Shown: positions 1 to 5,696 of the stretch, one piece after another | How positions within the stretch are numbered: the stretch's first letter is position 1 | How the letters are laid out: each line of letters begins with the position of its first letter | Assembly: GCA_035319125.1 (NCBI GenBank) | Contig: DATHDG010000021.1 | Location: 1-13,002, forward strand | Direction: 5' to 3' | DNA from: Fen-1308 sp035319125 | GTDB lineage: Bacteria; Nitrospirota; Thermodesulfovibrionia; Thermodesulfovibrionales; Dissulfurispiraceae | DNA: 13,002 nt | Notes under the pieces: generated by a model | What the model was told of the DNA's origin: nothing | The model's database searches: none | Seen by the model: only the letters and a program-made list of their open reading frames with translations | Position numbers and translations under genes: made by a program

Positions 1-2
1 CA

Positions 3-293
3 TCTGAAGAGATGGCTTCTACTTCCGAGGAGCTTTCCTCTCAGGCTGAGCAGCTGCAAAGCACGATCTCTTTCTTTAAGGTTGCAGAGGCTGCAACAGT
101 TGCAAATAAGTTGAGAAAGACTACCAAGGCTGTGCATCGAGTTCATCTTGAGCAAACAGAACCTGAAAGCAGGCCTGCGATGGCCATGGTTAAGCCTGCT
201 CACAGACAGGCTCAGGGCATAACACTCGATCTCGGCGGCAACGGCTCGAAAGATCACCTGGATGCTGATTTCGAAAGATTCGATAAATCATAA
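3..293 (+). CDS. Methyl-accepting chemotaxis protein, C-terminal fragment (5' end outside window)
   Basis: This is the last 96 codons of a chemoreceptor that enters the window already open. The first residues read SEEMASTSEELSSQAEQLQ and then STISFFKV. This is the usual end of the cytoplasmic signalling coiled coil of methyl-accepting proteins, with the E-E/S-A-rich heptads that carry methylation sites. After it comes a linker of about 65 residues and an acidic, aromatic end (DADFERF, then DKS). Such a tail may act as a tether for CheR/CheB, but it is not the canonical NWETF pentapeptide, so that role is only an inference. The gene ends in TAA 13 bases before cheW and is plainly the promoter-proximal neighbour of the che genes that follow. 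Sensor and transmembrane parts lie upstream, so the ligand cannot be judged. Confidence 0.9.
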   Translation, partial: SEEMASTSEELSSQAEQLQSTISFFKVAEAATVANKLRKTTKAVHRVHLEQTEPESRPAMAMVKPAHRQAQGITLDLGGNGSKDHLDADFERFDKS

Positions 294-306
294 CAGGAGG
301 CGCATA

Positions 307-813
307 ATGGCTGTTCCAAATATCATAGAAACGACCCAGTATCTCACCTTCAAGCTCGGTGACGAGATATTTGCACTCGATGTCGCGAAAGTACGCGAAA
401 TACTCGATCTCACAACCATTACAAAGGTCCCTCAGACGCCTGACTTCATGAGAGGAGTAATTAACTTACGGGGCAGTGTGGTGCCAGTTATCGACATGCG
501 CCTCAAATTCGGCATGACAATGACAGAAAAAACCGTAAACACTTGCATCATAGTCGTGGAAGTCAGCATGGATAATGATACAACTGTGCTTGGTGCCTTG
601 GCTGACTCCGTGCAAGAGGTCTTCGAGCTGGAACCTGATGAAATTGAGCCGGCGCCTCGCATAGGCACAAGGTTAAGAACGGACTTTATAAAGGGCATGG
701 GCAAGCATGACAAGCAATTTATCATGATATTGGATATAGATAAGGTCTTTTCAATTGACGAAATGATTGCGCTGCAGGATCAGTCTAACGGAAACGGGGT
801 CACCGAAGGATAG
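307..813 (+). CDS. cheW: Chemotaxis coupling protein CheW
   Basis: A 168-residue CheW scaffold, which links receptors to the kinase CheA in the polar or membrane arrays. The sequence shows the family pattern throughout: QYLTFKLGDEIFALDVAKVREI near the N-terminus, the PQTPDFMRGVINLRGSVVPVIDMR core (about residues 45-70), and later SVQEVFEL and FIKGMGKHDKQFIMILDIDKVF. Length is normal for a single-domain CheW. The start at 307 is chosen because AGGAGG (295-300) lies six bases upstream and the protein then begins MAVPN; an in-frame ATG at 262 lies inside the receptor gene and has no such site. It ends in TAG, which overlaps the ribosome binding site of cheD, so the two are probably translationally coupled. 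Confidence 0.96.
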   Translation: MAVPNIIETTQYLTFKLGDEIFALDVAKVREILDLTTITKVPQTPDFMRGVINLRGSVVPVIDMRLKFGMTMTEKTVNTCIIVVEVSMDNDTTVLGALADSVQEVFELEPDEIEPAPRIGTRLRTDFIKGMGKHDKQFIMILDIDKVFSIDEMIALQDQSNGNGVTEG

Positions 814-826
814 AGGATTAAGCACA

Positions 827-1354
827 ATGGCACACATCCAATCGATAGATTTGCGTTACGCGCAAATTTTCTTGAAACCTGGCGAAATAGTCTTTTGCAA
901 AGATCCCTCGGTAGTCACAACCGTACTCGGCTCCTGCGTCTCGGTAACATTATATCATCCGCTTCACAAGATGGGCTCCATATGTCATGGTCTTTTGCCA
1001 AGTTGTCGCAATAAAATCAGTTGTGATGAAATATGTATCGAAGGTCTGCGGTACATGGATTGCTCAATACGCAGGATGATTAAATCGTTCGATATCATGG
1101 GGATCAGGCCCAAGGAACTGCAAGTTAAAGTATTCGGTGGCTCTGACATGTTTGGTGATTCCCGACCTGGAGATTGCAGCCTTAGCGTTGGTGCTCAGAA
1201 TATAACAACTACCATGATGATGCTTGAAGACTTCGGAGTAAAACTGGCGGCAGCAGACACGGGCGGCAATCTTGGCCGCAAAATAATATTCGTATCAGAC
1301 ACAGGAGAGGTTTTCCTCAAGCGTATAAAAAGGATTGACGCTTTGAGGTCGTAA
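827..1354 (+). CDS. cheD: Chemoreceptor glutamine deamidase CheD
   Basis: A 175-residue CheD, a cytoplasmic amidohydrolase that deamidates glutamines in chemoreceptors and in some systems also binds CheC. The diagnostic active-site layout is present: the LGSC motif gives the nucleophile Cys37, and CHGLLP gives the catalytic His54. The conserved VFGGSDMF and GGNLGRKIIF segments follow in the usual order. The start at 827 is favoured over an upstream ATG at 767, which lies inside cheW: AGAGGA (812-817) sits at a suitable distance, and the protein then begins at normal family length. The gene is sandwiched between cheW and cheB, so it belongs to the receptor-adaptation part of the operon. No cheC is visible. 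Confidence 0.95.
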   Translation: MAHIQSIDLRYAQIFLKPGEIVFCKDPSVVTTVLGSCVSVTLYHPLHKMGSICHGLLPSCRNKISCDEICIEGLRYMDCSIRRMIKSFDIMGIRPKELQVKVFGGSDMFGDSRPGDCSLSVGAQNITTTMMMLEDFGVKLAAADTGGNLGRKIIFVSDTGEVFLKRIKRIDALRS

Positions 1355-1355
1355 A

Positions 1356-2429
1356 ATGCTCATGAACCGTAAAATAAAAGTTTTGATTATAGACGACTCG
1401 GCGATTGTACGCCAGACAATCGAAAAGATCCTAGCCACGGACCCTGAAATTGAAGTAATCGGCACGGCAGCCGACCCTCTGATCGCAGCCGAAAGAATGA
1501 AGTATGAGGTGCCGGATGTAATCACGCTGGACGTTGAAATGCCTCGCATGGATGGCCTTACATTTCTCAGGCATCTAATGGCTCAGCATCCGATACCGGT
1601 AATAATGTGTTCGAGCTTGACTGGATCGGGCTCTGAAACAGCGCTTAAAGCGCTGGAATACGGCGCTGTAGATATAATTACTAAGCCGCAAATAGGCACG
1701 AAGAAATTTCTCGATGAATCGCGAATACGCCTCTGCGATGCAGTTAAGGCAGCTACTAGGTGCAGGGTTGGCCGGATAACGATCAACAATCATATCGCGC
1801 AACCAAAGTTATCCGCAGATGTGATACTTGAAAAGATGACGACGGCGGCTATGGTGCAGACCACTGAAAAAGTGATTGTTGTAGGCGCTTCGACTGGAGG
1901 CACTGAAGCAATTCGCATATTTCTTGAAGCTATGCCGGCCGACGCACCTGGTATGGTTATAGTGCAACACATGCCGGAGAAGTTTACGGAGGCGTTTGCA
2001 AGTCGCTTGAACGGACTTTGCAGTATTACCGTCAAGGAAGCGGCTGACGGCGACAGCGTTATAAGAGGCCGTGCTCTGATCGCGCCGGGAAACAGGCACC
2101 TTTTGCTGAAACGAAGCGGAGCGCGATATTACGTGGAGATTAAAGATGGCCCACTTGTTTCACGCCACAGACCTTCCGTAGATGTTTTATTTAGATCAGC
2201 CAGCAGATATGCGGGCAAAAACGCCGTGGGTGTGATAATGACGGGAATGGGAGACGACGGTGCCCAAGGCATGAAGGAAATGAAGGATGCCGGAGCATAT
2301 AATTTCGCTCAGGATGAGTCCAGTTGCGTTGTATTCGGCATGCCTAAGAAAGCTATCGAGATAGGCGGAGTTGACCGCATCGCACCGCTGGAAATGCTTG
2401 CGAAAGTAGTGTTGGAAAAAGCCGTATAA
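1356..2429 (+). CDS. cheB: Chemotaxis response regulator / protein-glutamate methylesterase CheB
   Basis: A 357-residue two-domain CheB. The N-terminal receiver (about 7-120) has the acidic pair Asp13-Asp14, the phospho-acceptor Asp59 in TLDVEMPRMDG, Ser86/Ser87 after the fourth strand, and Lys110 in ITKP. After a linker, the C-terminal methylesterase domain (about 170-357) has Ser179 in VVGASTGGTEA, His205 in VQHMP and Asp301 in MTGMGDDG, the expected catalytic triad. It removes methyl groups from receptor glutamates and deamidates glutamines when phosphorylated by CheA. The start at 1356 is preferred to the ATG two codons on, because GAGG (1345-1348) is then seven bases away. The gene begins one base after the cheD stop, indicating coupled translation. 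Confidence 0.97.
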   Translation: MLMNRKIKVLIIDDSAIVRQTIEKILATDPEIEVIGTAADPLIAAERMKYEVPDVITLDVEMPRMDGLTFLRHLMAQHPIPVIMCSSLTGSGSETALKALEYGAVDIITKPQIGTKKFLDESRIRLCDAVKAATRCRVGRITINNHIAQPKLSADVILEKMTTAAMVQTTEKVIVVGASTGGTEAIRIFLEAMPADAPGMVIVQHMPEKFTEAFASRLNGLCSITVKEAADGDSVIRGRALIAPGNRHLLLKRSGARYYVEIKDGPLVSRHRPSVDVLFRSASRYAGKNAVGVIMTGMGDDGAQGMKEMKDAGAYNFAQDESSCVVFGMPKKAIEIGGVDRIAPLEMLAKVVLEKAV

Positions 2430-2446
2430 CCCATATGGAGCGGATT

Positions 2447-3301
2447 ATGACAAATACGGCCTTGCCCTCCGGCATGACTGATCGTGAGTTCACCGATTTG
2501 AGCCGTCACATATACAAAGTGTGCGGCATCAAGATCACAACAGCTAAGAAGGTAATGTTGGAGGCTAGACTTGCCAAGAGGCTAAAAACCTTGGGCATGA
2601 AGACATATAAAGACTACTGTTGCTATCTTTTCAGTCCTGCCGGCTGCGAAAGCGAACTGGTCCATATGATCGATGTCGTGACCACTAACAAGACCGAATT
2701 TTTCCGAGAATGTGCCCATTTCACCTTCCTGACAAACAGCGCCGTGCCGCAATTGATCGGGAACTCCATGTCAGGAATGCGGCGCTCACTGATGGTGTGG
2801 AGTGCAGGTTGTTCAACGGGAGAGGAGCCATATACATTAGCTATGGTGCTTAAACATCTGTCAGGCAGGACTTCAGATTTCGATTTTATGGTATTGGCAA
2901 CAGACATATCCACGCGTGTCCTCGAATCTGCAAAGGCTGCAATTTATAGAGAAGAATCGATAGGTCAAATACCGGATGAAATGAAGAAAAAATACCTTCT
3001 TAGAGGAAAAGCAGATAAGAGCGGCCTTGTCAGAATAGCGCCTGAGGTCAGAGAAAAAGTCCGATTCAGGCGGCTTAATTTTATGGATGGCGACTTCGGC
3101 ATGAGAGAACCAGTCGATATCATTTTTTGTAGAAACGTGATTATCTACTTTGACAGGCAGACCCAGGAAGTTTTACTTAATCGATTCTGCAGTCACTTAA
3201 GTCCGGGCGGCTATCTATTCCTGGGGCATTCCGAAACAATTCACAATATGTCACTCCCCCTTAGTTCAGTGGCCCCCACTGTTTACAGAAAGCAGTCTTA
3301 G
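2447..3301 (+). CDS. cheR: Chemotaxis protein methyltransferase CheR
   Basis: A 284-residue CheR, the S-adenosylmethionine-dependent enzyme that methylates receptor glutamates and is the counterpart of CheB. The N-terminal helical domain (about 10-85) ends in the family signature TTNKTEFFRE. The methyltransferase fold then shows SAGCSTGEEPY (119-129, the SAM-binding loop), ATDIS (151-155), FCRNVIIYF (227-235) and GYLFLGHSE. An ATG at 2435 is also in frame, but it has no ribosome binding site; the ATG at 2447 has GGAG (2437-2440) six bases upstream, so the later start is chosen. It follows cheB by 17 bases and appears to be the last gene of the operon, because a structured inverted repeat and a new promoter candidate come next. 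Confidence 0.96.
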   Translation: MTNTALPSGMTDREFTDLSRHIYKVCGIKITTAKKVMLEARLAKRLKTLGMKTYKDYCCYLFSPAGCESELVHMIDVVTTNKTEFFRECAHFTFLTNSAVPQLIGNSMSGMRRSLMVWSAGCSTGEEPYTLAMVLKHLSGRTSDFDFMVLATDISTRVLESAKAAIYREESIGQIPDEMKKKYLLRGKADKSGLVRIAPEVREKVRFRRLNFMDGDFGMREPVDIIFCRNVIIYFDRQTQEVLLNRFCSHLSPGGYLFLGHSETIHNMSLPLSSVAPTVYRKQS

Positions 3302-3350
3302 CTGAAATCCAGTATATTTATCATATAATTACGCCTAAGTTTCCCAAATG

Positions 3351-3400
3351 AGGATACCCATCCTTAAATAAGGCCTGGCCATTATCCGGCCTGGTATCCT
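3351..3400 (+). terminator. Structured inverted repeat after cheR, possible operon terminator
   Basis: AGGATACC (3351-3358) is the exact reverse complement of GGTATCCT (3393-3400). Nested inside, AGGCC (3371-3375) pairs with GGCCT (3388-3392). The right arms are contiguous, and a 12-base bulge separates the left arms. The transcript would fold into a two-stem hairpin about 50 bases after the cheR stop. There is no clean U run after it, so termination is inferred from position and structure only. It lies directly ahead of the promoter candidate of the next gene. Confidence 0.4.
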
Positions 3401-3406
3401 ATCACA

Positions 3407-3433
3407 TTGTTATTTCAAGTTTATTTTTATAAT
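3407..3433 (+). promoter_or_regulatory. Sigma-70-like promoter candidate for the Lys/Ala-rich protein
   Basis: A perfect TATAAT lies at 3428-3433. TTGTTA at 3407-3412 is a possible -35 box, with a 15-base spacer, or 16 if the hexamer is taken one base earlier; both are short of the ideal 17. A small hairpin, TGCC-GATCT-GGCA, follows immediately at 3433-3445 and would fall at the very 5' end of the transcript. The position, 77 bases before the start codon of a gene with its own terminator, fits a single-gene unit. Confidence 0.45.
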
Positions 3434-3509
3434 GCCGATCTGGCATGATGATTGCTTTAATCAAAGACAACAGTTTGTGTTTAATCCAAAATAAAAGGAG
3501 GTGAATTGA

Positions 3510-3758
3510 ATGAAGAAGATACTCGCAATCGTCGTATGCATCCTGTTTGCTCTCTCCGTGACCGCAGTTTTCGCAGCTGACAAGGCCATGGACAAGCCGG
3601 CAGCTCCTGCAGTTGAGGAGAAGAAGGCTGATGACAAGAAGGTTGACGACAAGAAAGTAGAGAAGAAGGCCAAGAAGGTAAAGAAGGGAAAGAAGGCTAA
3701 GAAGGCTAAGAAGGAAGAGGCAGCTCCCGCTCCTGCAGCTGAGCCGGCAAAGAAATAA
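3510..3758 (+). CDS. Small secreted lysine/alanine-rich protein
   Basis: An 82-residue protein of unknown function. Residues 1-22 form a clear Sec signal peptide: MKK, then a hydrophobic stretch, then AVFA before the likely cleavage site ahead of AD. The mature 60 residues have no aromatic residue and only two hydrophobic patches, and about one third are lysine. They begin with Ala/Pro-rich text, pass through acidic-basic DDKK repeats to a block of KK-x triplets (about 50-68), and end in Ala/Pro. The chain should be disordered and strongly cationic, resembling histone H1-like tails, and would be exported to the periplasm or envelope. The ribosome binding site AAGGAGGTGA (3495-3504) is nearly a perfect anti-16S match five bases before ATG. 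Together with its own promoter candidate and terminator, this suggests high expression. Binding to polyanions such as LPS, teichoic acids or DNA is only a guess. Confidence 0.85.
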   Translation: MKKILAIVVCILFALSVTAVFAADKAMDKPAAPAVEEKKADDKKVDDKKVEKKAKKVKKGKKAKKAKKEEAAPAPAAEPAKK

Positions 3759-3787
3759 TCTTTGCAATCTTTCTTTGACAAATAATA

Positions 3788-3816
3788 GGGCAGGTGTTAC
3801 GGCACCTGCCCTTTAT
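3788..3816 (+). terminator. Rho-independent terminator of the Lys/Ala-rich protein gene
   Basis: GGGCAGGTG (3788-3796) and CACCTGCCC (3803-3811) form a perfect nine-pair stem with the six-base loop TTACGG, followed by TTTATT. It starts 30 bases after the stop codon. The A-rich left flank means it could work on both strands, but the minus strand holds no gene here. Confidence 0.88.
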
Positions 3817-4074
3817 TAATTTGTGGCAAACCATCTTTATTTACAAAACTATTAAGTTCTCATTCTACTATGCATTGATCCCCTTTATTATCCTTAGATG
3901 CACCGGCTGATTTCCATAGCGCAATATACAGCCTATTGAAAAATGAGCGAGAGGCAATCTGTGGCCGATCCAATGCGGAATGTTTTGCAGACTCGCTTCT
4001 GTATTTCTTGATGGCGGTCAAGTTAGTATACTTCAATTTACAATTACGCTATATATTCTAAAGGAGGCTGCCTG
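3817..4074. other. Intergenic stretch without a recognised gene
   Basis: About 260 bases between the terminator and the metallopeptidase gene, AT-rich with no open frame that looks coding. A TATACT hexamer at 4027-4032 could be a -10 box for the downstream gene, but no convincing -35 box accompanies it. AAGGAGG at 4061-4067 is the ribosome binding site of the next gene. I see nothing else in it. Confidence 0.6.
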
Positions 4075-4932
4075 ATGCGCTGGGAAGATGATCGCAGAAG
4101 CGAAAATGTTGAAGACCGCAGAGGTATTGGTGTTTCACGGGGCGTTATGGGTGGAGGCATTGGCTCTGTGGTTATCGTATTACTTGCTCTCTACTTTGGC
4201 GTTGATCCATCGGCTTTATTAAACTCTGGTACTGGTACCACTACAAGCGCTCCAACCTCCGGTGTGACTCATACCAGAAACGCTGATGAGGACCGGCTTG
4301 CTGAATTCGTGTCTGTTGTGCTTGCAGACACGGAAGATACATGGCATGAACTTTTTAAGAGGAGCGGCAAATCTTACCAGGAGCCAAAGCTCGTGCTTTT
4401 TACCAATGAGGTAAAGTCGGCCTGCGGTTTCGCCCAGTCGGCAATGGGTCCTTTTTATTGTCCCGGCGATCAAAAAGTATACATTGACTTGCAGTTTTAT
4501 CGGGAGCTGAGAGAACGTTTTCATGCGCCGGGTGAATTCGCGCAAGCATATGTCATAGCCCATGAAGTAGGCCATCATGTACAAAACTTGATGGGCATAA
4601 CGGATAAGGTGGGACGACTGCAGGCGAAAAGCAGCAAGGCTCAAGCAAATAACCTGTCTGTGAGGCTTGAACTCCAGGCTGATTGCCTTGCCGGCATTTG
4701 GGGTTATCATGCAAATAAAATGAAGCATATTCTTGAATCCGGAGACATTGAAGCGGCGCTGGGAGCGGCCAGCAGTATTGGTGATGACCGTCTGCAGAAG
4801 CAAGCTCGAGGCTATGTAGTGCCCGAATCTTTTACGCACGGCAGCTCAGAGCAAAGGGTACGCTGGTTCCGCAGAGGCATCGAAACTGGAGACCTTGGGA
4901 ACTGTAATACGTTTACAGCGAATAGCCTTTAA
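4075..4932 (+). CDS. ypfJ: YpfJ-family membrane-anchored zinc metallopeptidase
   Basis: A 285-residue putative neutral zinc metallopeptidase of the YpfJ family (Pfam 'Zn_peptidase', PF04228). The order of features is typical: a short charged N-terminus beginning MRWEDDRRSENVEDRRG, one membrane segment around residues 27-43, a Ser/Thr-rich linker, then the peptidase domain with FTNEVKSACGFA, SAMGPFYCPGD and VYIDLQF. The zinc-binding HEXXH motif is HEVGH at 163-167 (His163, Glu164, His167), and ELQADCLAG at 199-207 probably supplies the third ligand. C-terminal RGYVVPESFTHGSSEQRVRWFRRG is also a family hallmark. The start at 4075 has AAGGAGG seven bases upstream. The domain most likely faces the periplasm; the substrate is not known for the family. 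The next gene begins only 38 bases later, so they may share a transcript. Confidence 0.93.
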   Translation: MRWEDDRRSENVEDRRGIGVSRGVMGGGIGSVVIVLLALYFGVDPSALLNSGTGTTTSAPTSGVTHTRNADEDRLAEFVSVVLADTEDTWHELFKRSGKSYQEPKLVLFTNEVKSACGFAQSAMGPFYCPGDQKVYIDLQFYRELRERFHAPGEFAQAYVIAHEVGHHVQNLMGITDKVGRLQAKSSKAQANNLSVRLELQADCLAGIWGYHANKMKHILESGDIEAALGAASSIGDDRLQKQARGYVVPESFTHGSSEQRVRWFRRGIETGDLGNCNTFTANSL

Positions 4933-4970
4933 TTTGACCCACTCAGATCAATGTCTTAGGGGGAGATTTC

Positions 4971-5324
4971 ATGAGCAAAACATTTACGATGTTGCTTTCA
5001 ACTGCCCCATACGCCTCAGAAAATACCCTTACCGTTATAAGAACAGCTGAGGCCGCTTTAAGCAAAGGATATGCGGTGAACCTTATTGCGTCAGGTGATG
5101 GTGTGTACTGCTTTTTGAAAAGCCAAAAAGCAAAAGGCATTTTAAATGCTGAGGAGAAATATGCAGAGCTAATCGGAAAAGGTTTAAAGATTTACCTCTG
5201 AGGAGGCTGCGTCAACCTTCGTCGTGCTGCGAAAGACGACTACATTGAAGGCGCAGAGACTGGATCGCTTAAGGGATTGTTCAAGGCTATGGCTGATACC
5301 GACATATGGCTTAATGTTGGTTGA
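4971..5324 (+). CDS. DsrE/TusD-family sulfurtransferase subunit, probable selenoprotein (in-frame UGA at codon 77)
   Basis: DsrE/TusD proteins form the sulfur-carrying subunit of DsrEFH/TusBCD complexes, passing persulfide sulfur to DsrC/TusE. Read straight through one in-frame TGA (5199-5201), the gene encodes 117 residues, the normal family length, ending in a second TGA at 5322-5324. The N-terminal part (FTMLLSTAPYASENTLTVIRTAEAALSKGY, with SGDGVYCFL) fits the DsrE fold. At the TGA the reading is LKIYL-U-GGCVNLRRA, which aligns with the segments around catalytic Cys78 in Allochromatium DsrE (LDMVVC) and E. coli TusD (LNIC). The TGA therefore occupies the active cysteine position and makes a U-G-G-C redox-like pair with Cys80. 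After it come YIEGAETGSLKGLFKAMADTD and a C-terminal strand, again family-like. AGGGGGAG (4958-4965) is the ribosome binding site. No other gene here has an internal TGA. If UGA were only a stop, the protein would be a 76-residue fragment lacking its active site. Confidence 0.85.
5217..5240 (+). promoter_or_regulatory. Candidate bacterial SECIS hairpin downstream of the UGA codon
   Basis: About 16-40 bases after the UGA, the RNA can form short hairpins in several mutually exclusive ways. CUUCGU (5217-5222) can pair with GCGAA-A-G (5229-5235), with loop CGUGCU and one bulged A. UCGUC (5219-5223) can pair with GACGA (5235-5239), with an 11-base loop starting GU. GUCGU (5221-5225) can pair with ACGAC (5236-5240). 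In each, a G is among the first two loop bases, and the loop starts 21-24 bases from the UGA, which fits what is known of bacterial SECIS elements. The stems are only five or six pairs, so the fold alone would not be convincing without the protein evidence. Confidence 0.45.
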
Positions 5325-5335
5325 TGGGAGGGCAT

Positions 5336-5688
5336 ATGGAAAATATCGCTATGATTGTCAGAAAAGCACCTTACGGGGATATCAACGCTGCAGAAGCTGT
5401 GAGACACGCGCTTGGTGCTGTAGCTGATGACATCAAAACATCATTGATTCTGCTGGATAGTGGCGTACTCTTGGCAAAAAAGGGCAAGATACGGGTAACA
5501 CAGAATTTACCAATCTTGAGAATACACTGGTTACTTGTATTGAGATGGGGGCTGAAGTATACGCCGACAGGGGATCCTTAATGCGTTTTTCCTTAAATAA
5601 AGGCGATCTTGTAGTGGGGACTAAAGTGTCCGAGTTTACTGAAATTGCCTCTTTGATCAAAGAGGCAGACAAGACATTAATATTTTAG
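5336..5688 (+). CDS. DsrF/TusC-family subunit, split by a -1 frameshift at an A_AAA_AAG site
   Basis: A DsrF/TusC-like partner of the preceding DsrE-like protein. The first frame (5336 to a stop ending at 5581) starts MENIAMIVRKAPYGDINAAEAVRHALGA and continues to LLDSGVLLAKKG, all typical. It then turns into unrelated text. A -1 shift after AAG (5480-5482) gives GQDTGNTEFTNLENTL, GAEVYADRGSL and finally IASLIKEADKTLIF, ending at TAG 5686-5688. This restores a 117-residue protein of family length. Allochromatium DsrF has GQDT at the same place, so the break is precisely at the A run. ATG 5336 has GGGAGG (5326-5331) close upstream; an in-frame ATG at 5324 overlaps the dsrE-like stop as TGATG and could serve for coupled translation. 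This is either programmed recoding or a one-base indel; the sequence cannot decide. Confidence 0.82.
5476..5482 (+). promoter_or_regulatory. A_AAA_AAG slippery heptamer (putative -1 ribosomal frameshift site)
   Basis: The zero-frame codons are GCA AAA AAG, placing A AAA AAG in exactly the phase of the heptamer that drives -1 frameshifting in E. coli dnaX. The -1 frame entered here is the one that continues the DsrF-like protein. Downstream, GGTAA (5494-5498) can pair with TTACC (5507-5511), a weak stem starting 12 bases after the heptamer. No clear Shine-Dalgarno-like stimulator lies just upstream. A run of six A is equally the classic place for a lost base. Confidence 0.5.
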
Positions 5689-5696
5689 GAGGCCCT

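Noticed and set aside
3402..3781. Two long minus-strand frames opposite the Lys-rich protein, rich in Leu/Ser or Phe/Ala
   Set aside because: They are mirror images of repetitive AAG codons and cover a terminator; no ribosome binding site.
4219..4839. 206-codon minus-strand frame inside the metallopeptidase gene
   Set aside because: Antisense to a strongly recognised gene and without family features.
4971..5201. Reading the DsrE-like gene as a complete 76-residue protein ending at the first TGA
   Set aside because: It would lack the catalytic region and a third of the fold, while the same frame continues with family-like sequence to a normal length.
5224..5427. Open frame starting at GTG 5224 behind the GGAGG at the UGA
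   Set aside because: Different frame, unnatural Arg/Thr/Cys-rich composition, and it overlaps both the DsrE-like end and the DsrF-like start; it is a shadow frame.
5336..5581. Taking the zero frame of the DsrF-like gene as the full product
   Set aside because: After the A run it reads as Trp/Leu/Arg-rich text unlike the family; the -1 frame carries the conserved sequence.
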